From: Bacteroidota bacterium
Lineage (GTDB): Bacteria > Bacteroidota > Kryptoniia > Kryptoniales > JAKASW01
NCBI GenBank assembly: GCA_021796055.1
Contig: JAJYOS010000517.1
Location: forward strand, 1-5,256
Length of the DNA stretch: 5,256 nt
Direction of reading: 5' to 3'
Part shown: positions 1 through 5,241 of the stretch, piece by piece
How positions within the stretch are numbered: position 1 is the stretch's first letter
Layout: each line of letters begins with the position of its first letter
Notes under the pieces: model-generated
Told to the model about the DNA's origin: nothing
Seen by the model: only the letters and a program-made list of their open reading frames with translations
The model's database searches: none
Made by a program: the position numbers and the translations under genes

Positions 1-49
1 CCGTGTTGCTGGCAAAGTAGGAAAGTATCTTTTGCCGGCACCGCGGAAC

Positions 50-75
50 CATATCAAGTTATGCGATTTGATATG
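50..75. repeat. Short inverted repeat (hairpin-capable)
   Basis: CATATCAA (50-57) is mirrored by TTGATATG (68-75), giving a perfect 8-bp stem around a 10-nt loop. There is no T-run after either arm, so it is not a convincing terminator. It lies about 95 bases beyond the stop of the aldo/keto reductase remnant and may be a chance A/T-rich palindrome or an operator. No function is assigned. Confidence 0.3.
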
Positions 76-168
76 CTGTTTTCATGACAACGCACGCGCA
101 TAAATGAACTTCAGAGATTTGCCGGCTCGATCTCACGGGATGTAACCATTCGCACTTCTTCGGTCGGT

Positions 169-312
169 TTACCGGTTTCCTTTTTCACTATCAAGATGCG
201 CCATCTGCTGCGGCGCATAACGTTCTCCAGCAGTGGAGCCGTTCGGCACGGCCATCTCTATGTCGGTGATATCTTCAGGCGTGAGTTTAATGACATTTAC
301 TAAACTAAACAT
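169..312 (-). pseudogene. Aldo/keto reductase, C-terminal remnant
   Basis: A 47-codon reading frame (ATG at 310-312, TAA at 169-171) carries the typical C-terminal tail of NADPH-dependent aldo/keto reductases. LTPEDITDIE (residues 10-19) corresponds to the last helix, followed by the GERYAPQQMAHLDSEK tail that ends many family members. A full enzyme is about 320-330 residues, a TIM barrel with an Asp-Tyr-Lys-His catalytic tetrad; all of the barrel is missing here. Upstream the frame stays open only to a stop at 361-363, and the intervening codons do not resemble the family, so homology begins near residue 5. The ATG is therefore probably not a real start. This is a fragment left by deletion or insertion, almost certainly without enzymatic activity. 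The assignment rests on motif recognition over a short stretch. Confidence 0.6.
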
Positions 313-665
313 GCGTGAGAAAGAAGAGAAAAGTGGCTTGAAGCCGTTCTTCCCGCTTTCTTAGATCAAAGAAGAAGTAGGGGAGCCAAACACACCTGAA
401 GCCCGTGTTCGTCCGCTTCTCTGAGCCGTGGGATGGGGTAAGCTGGGCCTGACAACCGATCGTGTTCGAGAGATGTGCCTATGCCAGCCGGTGACGGTAC
501 GCCAGGTACGGAATTCTTTACACACCGGCCAATGACGATGGCGGTTATGAGAGCGACACTCTTCTAATCCGGGTTCATTAACGTCGCTATAGTTGTATCT
601 CCCTATTTCATTTTTCAGTGGTGGGAGGGGGGTGAGTTATGTCATTAAGAGCCATGGACTGGCCG
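313..665. other. Unassigned, probably decayed intergenic DNA
   Basis: About 350 bases with no convincing gene on either strand. The plus frame beginning at 311 is interrupted by stops at 362-364 and 416-418, then reads openly through about 420-525 (including VRQVRNSLHTGQ) without resembling a family I know. A perfect GGCTT-G-AAGCC palindrome lies at 335-345, and a G-rich purine tract at about 620-633. Base composition is richer in G+C than the A/T-rich spacer at 2121-2370. It may be the wreck of an older gene or element next to the aldo/keto reductase remnant; I cannot say which. Confidence 0.4.
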
Positions 666-2120
666 TCAATCAACCCTTAGGTGCCGTTCCTGGTCGGGCT
701 CATAAAAGGCGTTATGCTCCTCCAAATAGCGGTAAAGGTTTTCATAACTTTCAAAACTTAGCCTTGCGCTAAACTGTCTCGCCTTCGACAGCATGTCAAT
801 GTATGCGACAGGGTCTTTTCTGTTCGTTAGTCTCTTCAATGTCAAGAGGTAATCATCTCGGTATACAGTGGGGATAATGATCTTAGTCTCTTGCTTGCTT
901 ACGAGCTCGGCATTCATCATGACGCGCGCTATCCTTCCGTTCCCGTCCTCAAAGGGATGCACTTCACTGACCAAAAACATCATATACGCTGCACGAGCAA
1001 ATGGGCTCTTTAGCGCATTGTAGAACTCAAAACCTTGCCTCAATGTGCCACGAACAAGCTTGAAGTCCACAAAATGCGTATTACCCGCCCGGTTGTTCTT
1101 GCCTTTGAATCGTCCCGGCGACTTACTCTTGCGCGAAGAAAGGAGTATCGCGTGCCTCGTAGTCAGAACACTTAGGAATTCATCCGGGTCAGAAGGTATC
1201 CGACTCATTTCGTTTCTATCGGAGACTATCTGATATGTCCCAAGAATATCATGTGAGTCTTCGCCGCGTGATTCCAGGGGGACCCCGGTATCAACAATCT
1301 TCTTAGCTTCTTCTACCTCGAAAACGGTCCCTTCAATATAGTTGGAAAAGTATGCCTCGAAGAAAGCAAAATTTCTAAACGACTTGACTGAATTGTTGTT
1401 TTCCGGGATGGAATGGAATTCCTTGTTGTGCAGATAGTTGAAAAGTATTTCGAAGACTTGAATCCTATGCCTGTCAAATGGAACTCCGGTGGCACGCGAG
1501 ATCGCTAAAGGCGATTTTAAGATATTTGATGGCTTTGTGGAAAGAATGGCCCCGATCATCTTGTTCAGTCTTTCAAATTCCTCTTGCATGTTCAGCAGTT
1601 TCGCAGCCTTCCTTGCGGAATCTCGCAGTTGATTTAGCCCTTCTTCGCCATGTACGCTGGCTATGTCATCCAGTTTTTCCTCTATCTCAGGCAAGCTTAG
1701 AGATTTCGAGTCTGGTCCCACTTTCTTAGTTATCTGCAAATTCTCAAGGAACGCTCTCTCTTTGCTCGATACGTACAACTCGCCGAACATTTTATTGTCA
1801 CCCTGGATAGGACCTTTCCCTTTGAGGAAGTTAATTGTAATTCCTGGCAGCCCTATTTTCTTTCTATATGAATGGGTCACGAATATTTGACTTGTCGAAG
1901 TTGGTTTGAATTCAAATGCTGAACGGTGACTTAGAACTGCTCCTGGATAAAGACTTCCGAGAATTTCCAGAATGTTTCTTCTTATTATTTCTTCCGGCTG
2001 CTCATCGAGATTTGTAGAATATATCCTTGGTGCTATTTTTCGAATTTTTTTCTGTTTCACCATGAACGATATGGTATACGCCTTGTGAGAGTCCGACGAT
2101 GCAAATACGAGTTCACTCAT
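666..2120 (-). CDS. Fic-domain protein with AbiEi-like N-terminal region
   Basis: Predicted Fic-family nucleotidyltransferase of 484 residues; such enzymes usually transfer AMP from ATP to hydroxyl groups of target proteins. The Fic core motif is complete: HPFEDGNGRIAR at 388-399, with catalytic His388, the acidic metal ligand and the GNGR phosphate loop. An inhibitory motif of the (S/T)xxxE(G/N) kind, SNYIEG, lies at 259-264 on the N-terminal side, marking a class II, self-inhibited Fic protein. Residues 335-352 (PGRFKG...FVD) are the target-binding flap region. Residues 1-130 resemble the AbiEi antitoxin-like region: a putative helix-turn-helix ending KIRKIAPRIYS (25-35), then AVLSHRSAFEF (61-71) and ELYVSSKERAFLENL (114-128). 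The middle (150-255) is a helical linker. The start is supported by GGAAG nine bases upstream (2130-2134) and a promoter-like sequence at 2160-2188. It appears intact. Host defence or stress function is inferred; the target is unknown. Confidence 0.9.
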   Translation of the reverse strand: MSELVFASSDSHKAYTISFMVKQKKIRKIAPRIYSTNLDEQPEEIIRRNILEILGSLYPGAVLSHRSAFEFKPTSTSQIFVTHSYRKKIGLPGITINFLKGKGPIQGDNKMFGELYVSSKERAFLENLQITKKVGPDSKSLSLPEIEEKLDDIASVHGEEGLNQLRDSARKAAKLLNMQEEFERLNKMIGAILSTKPSNILKSPLAISRATGVPFDRHRIQVFEILFNYLHNKEFHSIPENNNSVKSFRNFAFFEAYFSNYIEGTVFEVEEAKKIVDTGVPLESRGEDSHDILGTYQIVSDRNEMSRIPSDPDEFLSVLTTRHAILLSSRKSKSPGRFKGKNNRAGNTHFVDFKLVRGTLRQGFEFYNALKSPFARAAYMMFLVSEVHPFEDGNGRIARVMMNAELVSKQETKIIIPTVYRDDYLLTLKRLTNRKDPVAYIDMLSKARQFSARLSFESYENLYRYLEEHNAFYEPDQERHLRVD

Positions 2121-2127
2121 TCTAATA

Positions 2128-2343
2128 ATCTTCCACTTTGATCGCTTTTTGTCCCACGTATTATAATTATTTTCTACTATAAAGCCAAATTGTCAAAATA
2201 TTTTCCACTTTACACTGATCCTTAAATCGGGGATTTTATACTGACGCGGCATGATTCTGATTTTTTTCCATCATAACCATTCATTTGATCGGAAGTTACA
2301 AATATTTTCCACTATAGCCCTGATATGTCAAAGGATTTTCCAC
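2128..2343. repeat. Degenerate direct repeats of an ATTTTCCAC motif
   Basis: Copies of ATTTTCCAC or close variants begin at 2128 (ATCTTCCAC), 2169 (ATTTTCTAC), 2200, 2304 and 2335, with weaker versions at 2233 and 2260, all in the same orientation. The pairs 2169/2200 and 2304/2335 are both spaced exactly 31 bp, and the units starting at 2169 and 2304 also share CTATA and TGTCAAA downstream. Read on the minus strand the core is GTGGAAAAT, often within GTGTAAAGTGGAAAAT. Multiple short end repeats of this style are known from IS21-family elements, where the transposase IstA binds them. No istA or istB is present, so this could be a stranded element end. Alternatively it is an operator array for the adjacent Fic gene. 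Confidence 0.6.
2160..2188 (-). promoter_or_regulatory. Candidate sigma70-type promoter for the Fic gene
   Basis: On the minus strand, TTGGCT (2188-2183) and a perfect TATAAT (2165-2160) are separated by exactly 17 bases. This would start transcription near 2153 and leave a leader of about 30 bases before the ATG. The -35 and spacer lie inside one ATTTTCTAC repeat copy, so a protein bound there would block RNA polymerase. If the host is a Bacteroidota member its main sigma factor prefers a different consensus, which lowers confidence. Confidence 0.5.
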
Positions 2344-2370
2344 AATAAAAAGCCCAATTCTCGCACATTC

Positions 2371-2799
2371 TTATCGGGTTTGGTCATGAAACGGCTTAAT
2401 TTTAAAACGTTTCATGTATCGCACCGCATTCGGAGTGAGTCTATAAATAATAACGCCTCGTTCAAGGTCCGCTATTTCTCTACTATCGAATATGGGTGGT
2501 TCAAACCAGTTGAGCTCCTCCAGTTCCGCACAAACCTCGCAGCCCATATCAATTCGAGTGAGCGTTTTATCAATCGGGTTTATGCTCATAAGGATTCTAC
2601 GTTGGGCTATTGTAAGTGTATTCCAAATTCGCTTTTGTGTTTTACACAAACGGAAGTAATCCCATGCTAGAAGCAGCAATAGCACTCCTATTGGGATTAC
2701 CCATGTATAGGTTATTCCGAGATAAAAGTTTCCTATCTTTATCGGTAGACAAAAATGAAGCAGAAAACCTAATACAAGAAATAACAGTGTGCGCCACAA
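2371..2799 (-). CDS. Small two-TM membrane protein, SieB-like
   Basis: Predicted inner-membrane protein of 142 residues. Two hydrophobic segments lie at about 3-20 and 27-47, separated by a short loop. A basic, helical cytoplasmic part follows, with TLTIAQRRIL at 61-70, ELEELNWFE near 92-100 and RLTPNAVRYMKRFK at 120-133, which could be a winged-helix-like fold. Two N-terminal TM helices plus a tail ending in a LTPxAxxYxxRF-type helix recall superinfection exclusion protein B (SieB) relatives, which block a second phage; the match is impressionistic. The only available start is TTG (2797-2799), with a weak ribosome binding site; an in-frame stop lies about 30 bases upstream, within the left end of the IS200-type element. 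The insertion probably cut off the native promoter, and possibly the original 5' end. It lies 250 bp before the Fic gene in the same direction and could have been co-transcribed with it. Confidence 0.65.
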   Translation of the reverse strand: MWRTLLFLVLGFLLHFCLPIKIGNFYLGITYTWVIPIGVLLLLLAWDYFRLCKTQKRIWNTLTIAQRRILMSINPIDKTLTRIDMGCEVCAELEELNWFEPPIFDSREIADLERGVIIYRLTPNAVRYMKRFKIKPFHDQTR

Positions 2800-2809
2800 T
2801 GATTGTGCT

Positions 2810-2823
2810 CTGGATTTTAGTCC
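2810..2823. repeat. Partial copy of the tRNA-Leu anticodon arm
   Basis: CTGGATTTTAGTCC here matches CTGGATTTTGAGTCC in the tRNA-Leu gene (3447-3461), with one missing G and otherwise full identity, in the same orientation. In the tRNA this is the anticodon stem and loop, a frequent attachment core for integrases. The copy overlaps the presumed left boundary of the IS200-type element. It may be the remnant of an attachment site or a chance match. Confidence 0.35.
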
Positions 2824-2834
2824 GACTTAGAAAC

Positions 2835-2853
2835 CCACTGCCTTTGGCAGTGG
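2835..2853 (+). repeat. Left-end hairpin of the IS200-type element
   Basis: A perfect 8-bp stem (2835-2842 with 2846-2853) closes a TTT loop. In this family TnpA recognises the left-end hairpin on the single strand to be cut. The same folded RNA can also lower tnpA expression by shielding the element from outside transcripts. Confidence 0.75.
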
Positions 2854-2901
2854 TGATGGAAAGATGGCTTTGCCGAAGGAAAGGGGTTAGATTAATGAGG
2901 A

Positions 2902-3330
2902 ATGGGAAAGTACAGGAAGCTGTCACATGCGATCTATTATTGCAAATACCACATAGTGTGGGTGCCGAAGTATCGTTACCGAATATTGAAGGGAGCGATA
3001 AAGGAAGAGTTGCAACGGGATATAAAGGGGATGAGCGAGTGGTTAGGCTGTGAAGTGGAAGAATTGAATATACAGGAAGACCACGTGCATATACTTGTGT
3101 CGATACCACCGAAGGTGTCGTTGTCAGAATACGTGGGGGCGGTGAAAGGAAAGACGGCGATAAAGTTATTCAAGAGTTACAGCGGATTGCGAAAGAAGCC
3201 ATATTGGGGGAATCACTTTTGGGCACGAGGATACTTTGTGAGCACGGTGGGAATAGATGAGGAGATGATCAAAAGGTACGTGAAGTATCAGGAAAAAGAG
3301 AGAGAAGAAGGAAGAACAGCAGCAAGGTAG
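2902..3330 (+). CDS. tnpA: IS200-type transposase (Y1 HUH endonuclease)
   Basis: Single-strand transposase of 142 residues, the usual length for the family. It begins with the characteristic YRKLSHAIYYCKYHIVWVPKYRY segment (4-26). The metal-binding HUH motif is HVH at 61-63 (QEDHVHIL), and the nucleophilic tyrosine is Tyr126 in IKRYVKYQE, with the usual Gln130 following. Family members act as dimers that cut and rejoin DNA at the hairpin-bearing ends, forming a 5'-phosphotyrosine link. The start at 2902 is favoured by alignment with the family N-terminus. The purine-rich AAAGGGG at 2880-2886 is 15 bases away, rather far for a ribosome binding site, in keeping with the poor translation known for this family. 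All catalytic residues are present and the frame is intact, so it may still be active. Confidence 0.93.
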   Translation: MGKYRKLSHAIYYCKYHIVWVPKYRYRILKGAIKEELQRDIKGMSEWLGCEVEELNIQEDHVHILVSIPPKVSLSEYVGAVKGKTAIKLFKSYSGLRKKPYWGNHFWARGYFVSTVGIDEEMIKRYVKYQEKEREEGRTAAR

Positions 3331-3368
3331 TTTTGACTTCTTATAGATGCAAAATGTCTTTTCAGAAG

Positions 3369-3387
3369 CCACCGGCTTTGCCGGTGG
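3369..3387 (+). repeat. Right-end hairpin of the IS200-type element
   Basis: A perfect 8-bp stem (3369-3376 with 3380-3387) closes a TTT loop and starts 38 bases after the tnpA stop. It mirrors the left hairpin in stem length and loop, differing at three of eight stem pairs. TGGTTCAC follows; TTCAC is the presumed right cleavage site. Confidence 0.75.
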
Positions 3388-3403
3388 TGGTTCACAGCCT
3401 TTG

Positions 3404-3490
3404 TGCCGAGAGCGGGAATCGAACCCGCACGAGGGGTTAAGCCTCGCTGGATTTTGAGTCCAGTGCGTCTACCAGTTCCGCCATCTCGGC
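3404..3490 (-). tRNA. tRNA-Leu (anticodon CAA)
   Basis: The 87-base gene folds as a class II tRNA. The acceptor stem is GCCGAGA paired with TCTCGGC and the discriminator base is A at 3404. The D arm contains GGTAGAC. The anticodon stem is CTGGA/TCCAG with loop CTCAAAA, so the anticodon is CAA (3454-3456), reading UUG leucine codons. A long variable arm is formed by GAGG...CCTC, and the T arm is GCGGG-TTCGATT-CCCGC. The 3' CCA is not encoded (CAA follows the discriminator), so it must be added enzymatically. All arms look intact. The gene's 3' end faces the accessory DNA and lies 9 bases from the IS200-type element, a position often used by integrating elements. Confidence 0.96.
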
Positions 3491-3499
3491 TTGTGGGAA

Positions 3500-3528
3500 A
3501 ATATAACAGATTAGCGGATTTCATGAAA
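3500..3528 (-). promoter_or_regulatory. Candidate promoter of tRNA-Leu
   Basis: On the minus strand TATATT (3505-3500) is preceded, 17 bases upstream, by a weak TTTCAT (3528-3523). The -10 lies about 10 bases before the mature tRNA 5' end, leaving almost no leader. The sequence TATATTTTC also fits the TAnnTTTG-type -7 element of Bacteroidota reasonably well. Confidence 0.45.
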
Positions 3529-3609
3529 GCTCTTTTTGATTTCCGGGTCGGTTTTGCCGTCGTGTAACCAAAATACAACTAGATCCCGCACACTTTGTCC
3601 AAATGCAAT

Positions 3610-3637
3610 CCCGTCTCAATGAAATCCTGGAGGCGGG
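3610..3637 (-). terminator. Possible terminator hairpin after the AraC-family gene
   Basis: Read on the minus strand, CCCGCCTC (3637-3630) pairs with GAGACGGG (3617-3610) through seven Watson-Crick pairs and one G-T pair around a 12-nt loop, starting 11 bases after the regulator's stop codon. It is not followed by a proper T-run (ATTGCATTT), so efficient intrinsic termination is doubtful. Confidence 0.25.
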
Positions 3638-3648
3638 GTAACCTCGAG

Positions 3649-4154
3649 CTAATTCAGAAGGTGAGCCTTATACTCCTTTGGACTCACGCCCACCTCCTTC
3701 TTAAACAACCTTGAGAAGTAAGGCGGATTTTCAAAGCCGAGCTGGTACGCTATCTCGGAAATGCTTCGTTTACCTTCAACAAGCATATTCTTGGCTTCGG
3801 AAATTACATAGAGATGAATCAACTCCAGGGCAGTCTTGCCTGTTTCCTCCTTCAACAAATCGCTCAGGTACTTTGGTGATAGATGAAGTTGTGATGCCAT
3901 GTACCCCACGGAAGGCAAGCCCTTCTCCCGTTCTTCTTTTTTACGAAAGTACTCACCGAGGCTTTCGTTAAATCTTGTAACTGTGTTACCTGATAACTGT
4001 TTTCTGTCGATGAACTGTCTCTTGTAGAACCGCTGGGCATACTTCAACATTGAATCAAGATGCGAAAGGATTATGGACCTGCTAAACTCATCAGGATTAT
4101 CGTGGTACTCCGTTTCCATCTTGTGAAACAACGACCACATGATTTCCTTTTCCC
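3649..4154 (-). pseudogene. AraC-family regulator, N-terminally truncated by an IS
   Basis: Carries the DNA-binding half of an AraC/XylS-type transcription factor. Counting from the in-frame ATG at 4138-4140 (163 residues), the first helix-turn-helix lies at about 78-103 (MASQLHLSPKYLSDLLKEE) and the second at about 126-158 (ISEIAYQLGFENPPYFSRLF), followed by the family signature end GVSPKEYK. The part before it (FSRSIILSHLDSMLKYAQRFYKRQF at 19-43) is the end of the sensor domain in the style common among Bacteroidota regulators. Family members are about 290-310 residues, so roughly the first 140 are missing. The reading frame stays open upstream of that ATG (REKEI) right into the IS5-type inverted repeat, showing that the ATG is internal and the gene was interrupted. 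A residual DNA-binding fragment could be made only from an outside promoter. The missing 5' half should lie past 5256. Confidence 0.85.
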
Positions 4155-4169
4155 TAGCAGGCTGTTGAA
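4155..4169 (+). repeat. Left inverted repeat of the IS5-type element
   Basis: TAGCAGGCTGTTGAA, an exact inverted match to 5242-5256. Beyond these 15 bases the two ends differ at the next base and then share two further A's before diverging. Confidence 0.88.
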
Positions 4170-4316
4170 GAATACATTAATGGAGCAAAAATCTTCATCG
4201 GGACCGATTCTTTGAGGCGTAAAACTGGTACAATCGGCGTGTGTTCGAGATTGGTTGCCGGTTCAGGATCCCGATCGTTGCCTTGTTGGGCCAGTGAAGA
4301 CCGTCATCCTGTGTTC

Positions 4317-5133
4317 TTAACATGGTTGCGCCATAAGATTTTTGATACGGACCAGGTTGTAGATCGCATTGGCAAACGTGAACATCCATCCTCCTCGTTT
4401 GACTCCCTTGTGCCTGGTCTTACGCATCAGACCAATAGTCTTCAACCATCCAAAGATTTCTTCTACCAGCTTCCGCTTCCGTTGGCTGACAGTATAGCCA
4501 CGATGACGCGTCGTCCGGTCGTCGATGGCACTGGAGCGATTAGTGTCATTCTGCGCATCTTCTCAACGAAGTCCGTCGTATCATAACCTTTATCCGCACC
4601 AACGGTTTTACGCCCCTTCCGGCGACCCTTGAGACTTTTCGCCATCTCCAATGCTGCTTCCCGCTCAGCCTTACCTGTCGCCTGTGTGTAACGGGTAGCA
4701 ACGACAAGTCCGTGCCGATTATCCATCGTCACATGGCCCATAAACGTAAGCTTGGCTTCCTTGCCCGGCCCCTTGCGGTACAGTCTCGATTCCGGATCGG
4801 TGCTCGATTGATGGGTCTGATTGCTGCGTTTCTCTCCGTGGAAGTCTACCGTTGGATTGCCAGGGTCATCTGTCTTGTCAGAGGAACCCGAGTCCTCTTT
4901 CTTCTTAAAACTCTTCTGTCCAGCCCACGCCTCGATCAGTGTCCCGTCAGTTGTTCCGGTGGTATCGACGGCCGGCCCACTTCGGAATACAACTTATCGA
5001 ATCGCTTAGAAAGACTCTTCAAAACCGGGTCCACCATACTTCGCAGAACCCGCAACGGGTGATCCTGAGGTATCCGGTCCTCTTGAGAAACGTAGCTGAA
5101 CATTGCTCCTTGATGATCTTGACTGCCGCGCAT
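4317..5133 (-). pseudogene. IS5-family transposase, deleted and frameshifted
   Basis: Three pieces of one DDE transposase in different frames. Piece 1 (5133 to about 4947) begins MRGSQDHQGAMFSYVS and ends GRPSIPPEQL; it is the DUF772-type N-terminal region and continues into unrelated codons (TGH, stop). Piece 2 (about 4950-4554) starts at DGTLIEAW and includes GNPTVDFHGEKRSNQTHQS and GADKGYDTTDFVEKMR. Piece 3 (about 4555-4317) reads QNDTNRSSAID, RKRKLVEEIFGWLK and FTFANAIYNLVRIKNL, to a TAA. The likely catalytic triad is still encoded: Asp of DGTLIEAW, Asp of GADKGYD, Glu of KLVEEIFGW. From family knowledge about 90 codons are missing between pieces 1 and 2 and about 8-9 codons between 2 and 3. 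ATG at 5131-5133 is chosen because family proteins begin with an MRGS-like sequence; GGAG lies 10 bases upstream. No functional enzyme can be made. Confidence 0.87.
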
Positions 5134-5241
5134 CCTTCTATCGCTCCAATCCTGATGAATGATTTCTAATGAACAATGAAAATATAATACATCATTCACC
5201 CCTTCCGGCTCATATCAAAAAAAAATGTTTCGTCCTCGTTT

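Larger units (their letters stand above)
2821..3395 (+). mobile_element. IS200-type insertion sequence (IS200/IS605 family)
   Basis: A single tnpA gene is flanked by near-identical hairpins: CCACTGCC-TTT-GGCAGTGG on the left (2835-2853) and CCACCGGC-TTT-GCCGGTGG on the right (3369-3387). This is the layout of IS200-type elements, which transpose as single strands, have subterminal hairpins instead of inverted repeats, and make no target duplication. There is no tnpB, as expected for the IS200 subgroup. Both ends are approximate: the right end is placed after TTCAC (3391-3395), eight bases beyond the hairpin, and the left end is placed just 3' of TTTAG (2816-2820). The element separates the small membrane-protein gene from tRNA-Leu and is transcribed against both. 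Confidence 0.8.

Noticed and set aside
1045..1890. Several plus-strand open frames opposite the Fic gene
   Set aside because: The minus strand carries a full-length Fic protein with all motifs; the opposite frames are short and unlike known proteins.
2169..2343. CRISPR-like array (regular 31-bp spacing of an ATTTTCCAC motif)
   Set aside because: The conserved unit is only about 9-13 bases, copies vary, the spacing breaks between the two pairs, and parts of the 'spacers' are also similar. There are no cas genes.
2251..2670. Plus-strand open frame of 139 codons opposite the small membrane protein
   Set aside because: Basic, Cys/His/Phe-rich composition of a shadow frame; the minus-strand frame has clear membrane segments and a coherent domain layout.
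2616..3109. Open frames on both strands overlapping the start of the IS200 transposase
   Set aside because: They run in other frames through the left IS hairpin and the tnpA coding region and match no family; tnpA explains the DNA.
3288..3578. Minus-strand open frame covering tRNA-Leu (contains RDGGTGRRTGLKIQRG)
   Set aside because: This peptide is simply the tRNA-Leu sequence and its flank translated; such frames are a common artefact over leucine tRNA genes.
4195..4389. Minus-strand open frame of 64 codons at the left of the IS5-type element
   Set aside because: It overlaps the transposase C-terminus (FTFANAIYNLVRIKNL) in a different frame and then runs into the element's non-coding tail.
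4712..5169. Plus-strand open frames inside the IS5-type element
   Set aside because: They lie opposite recognisable transposase segments (DGTLIEAW, GNPTVDFHGEK) and show no family resemblance.
4936..5199. Start of the transposase at the upstream ATG (5197-5199)
   Set aside because: Residues 1-22 of that frame do not resemble the family, whereas the MRGS-like start at 5133 fits its usual N-terminus.
5134..5241. Promoter for the IS5-type transposase (TTGATA and TATTAT on the minus strand)
   Set aside because: The two boxes are 23 bases apart, too far for a standard promoter; no better pair was seen.
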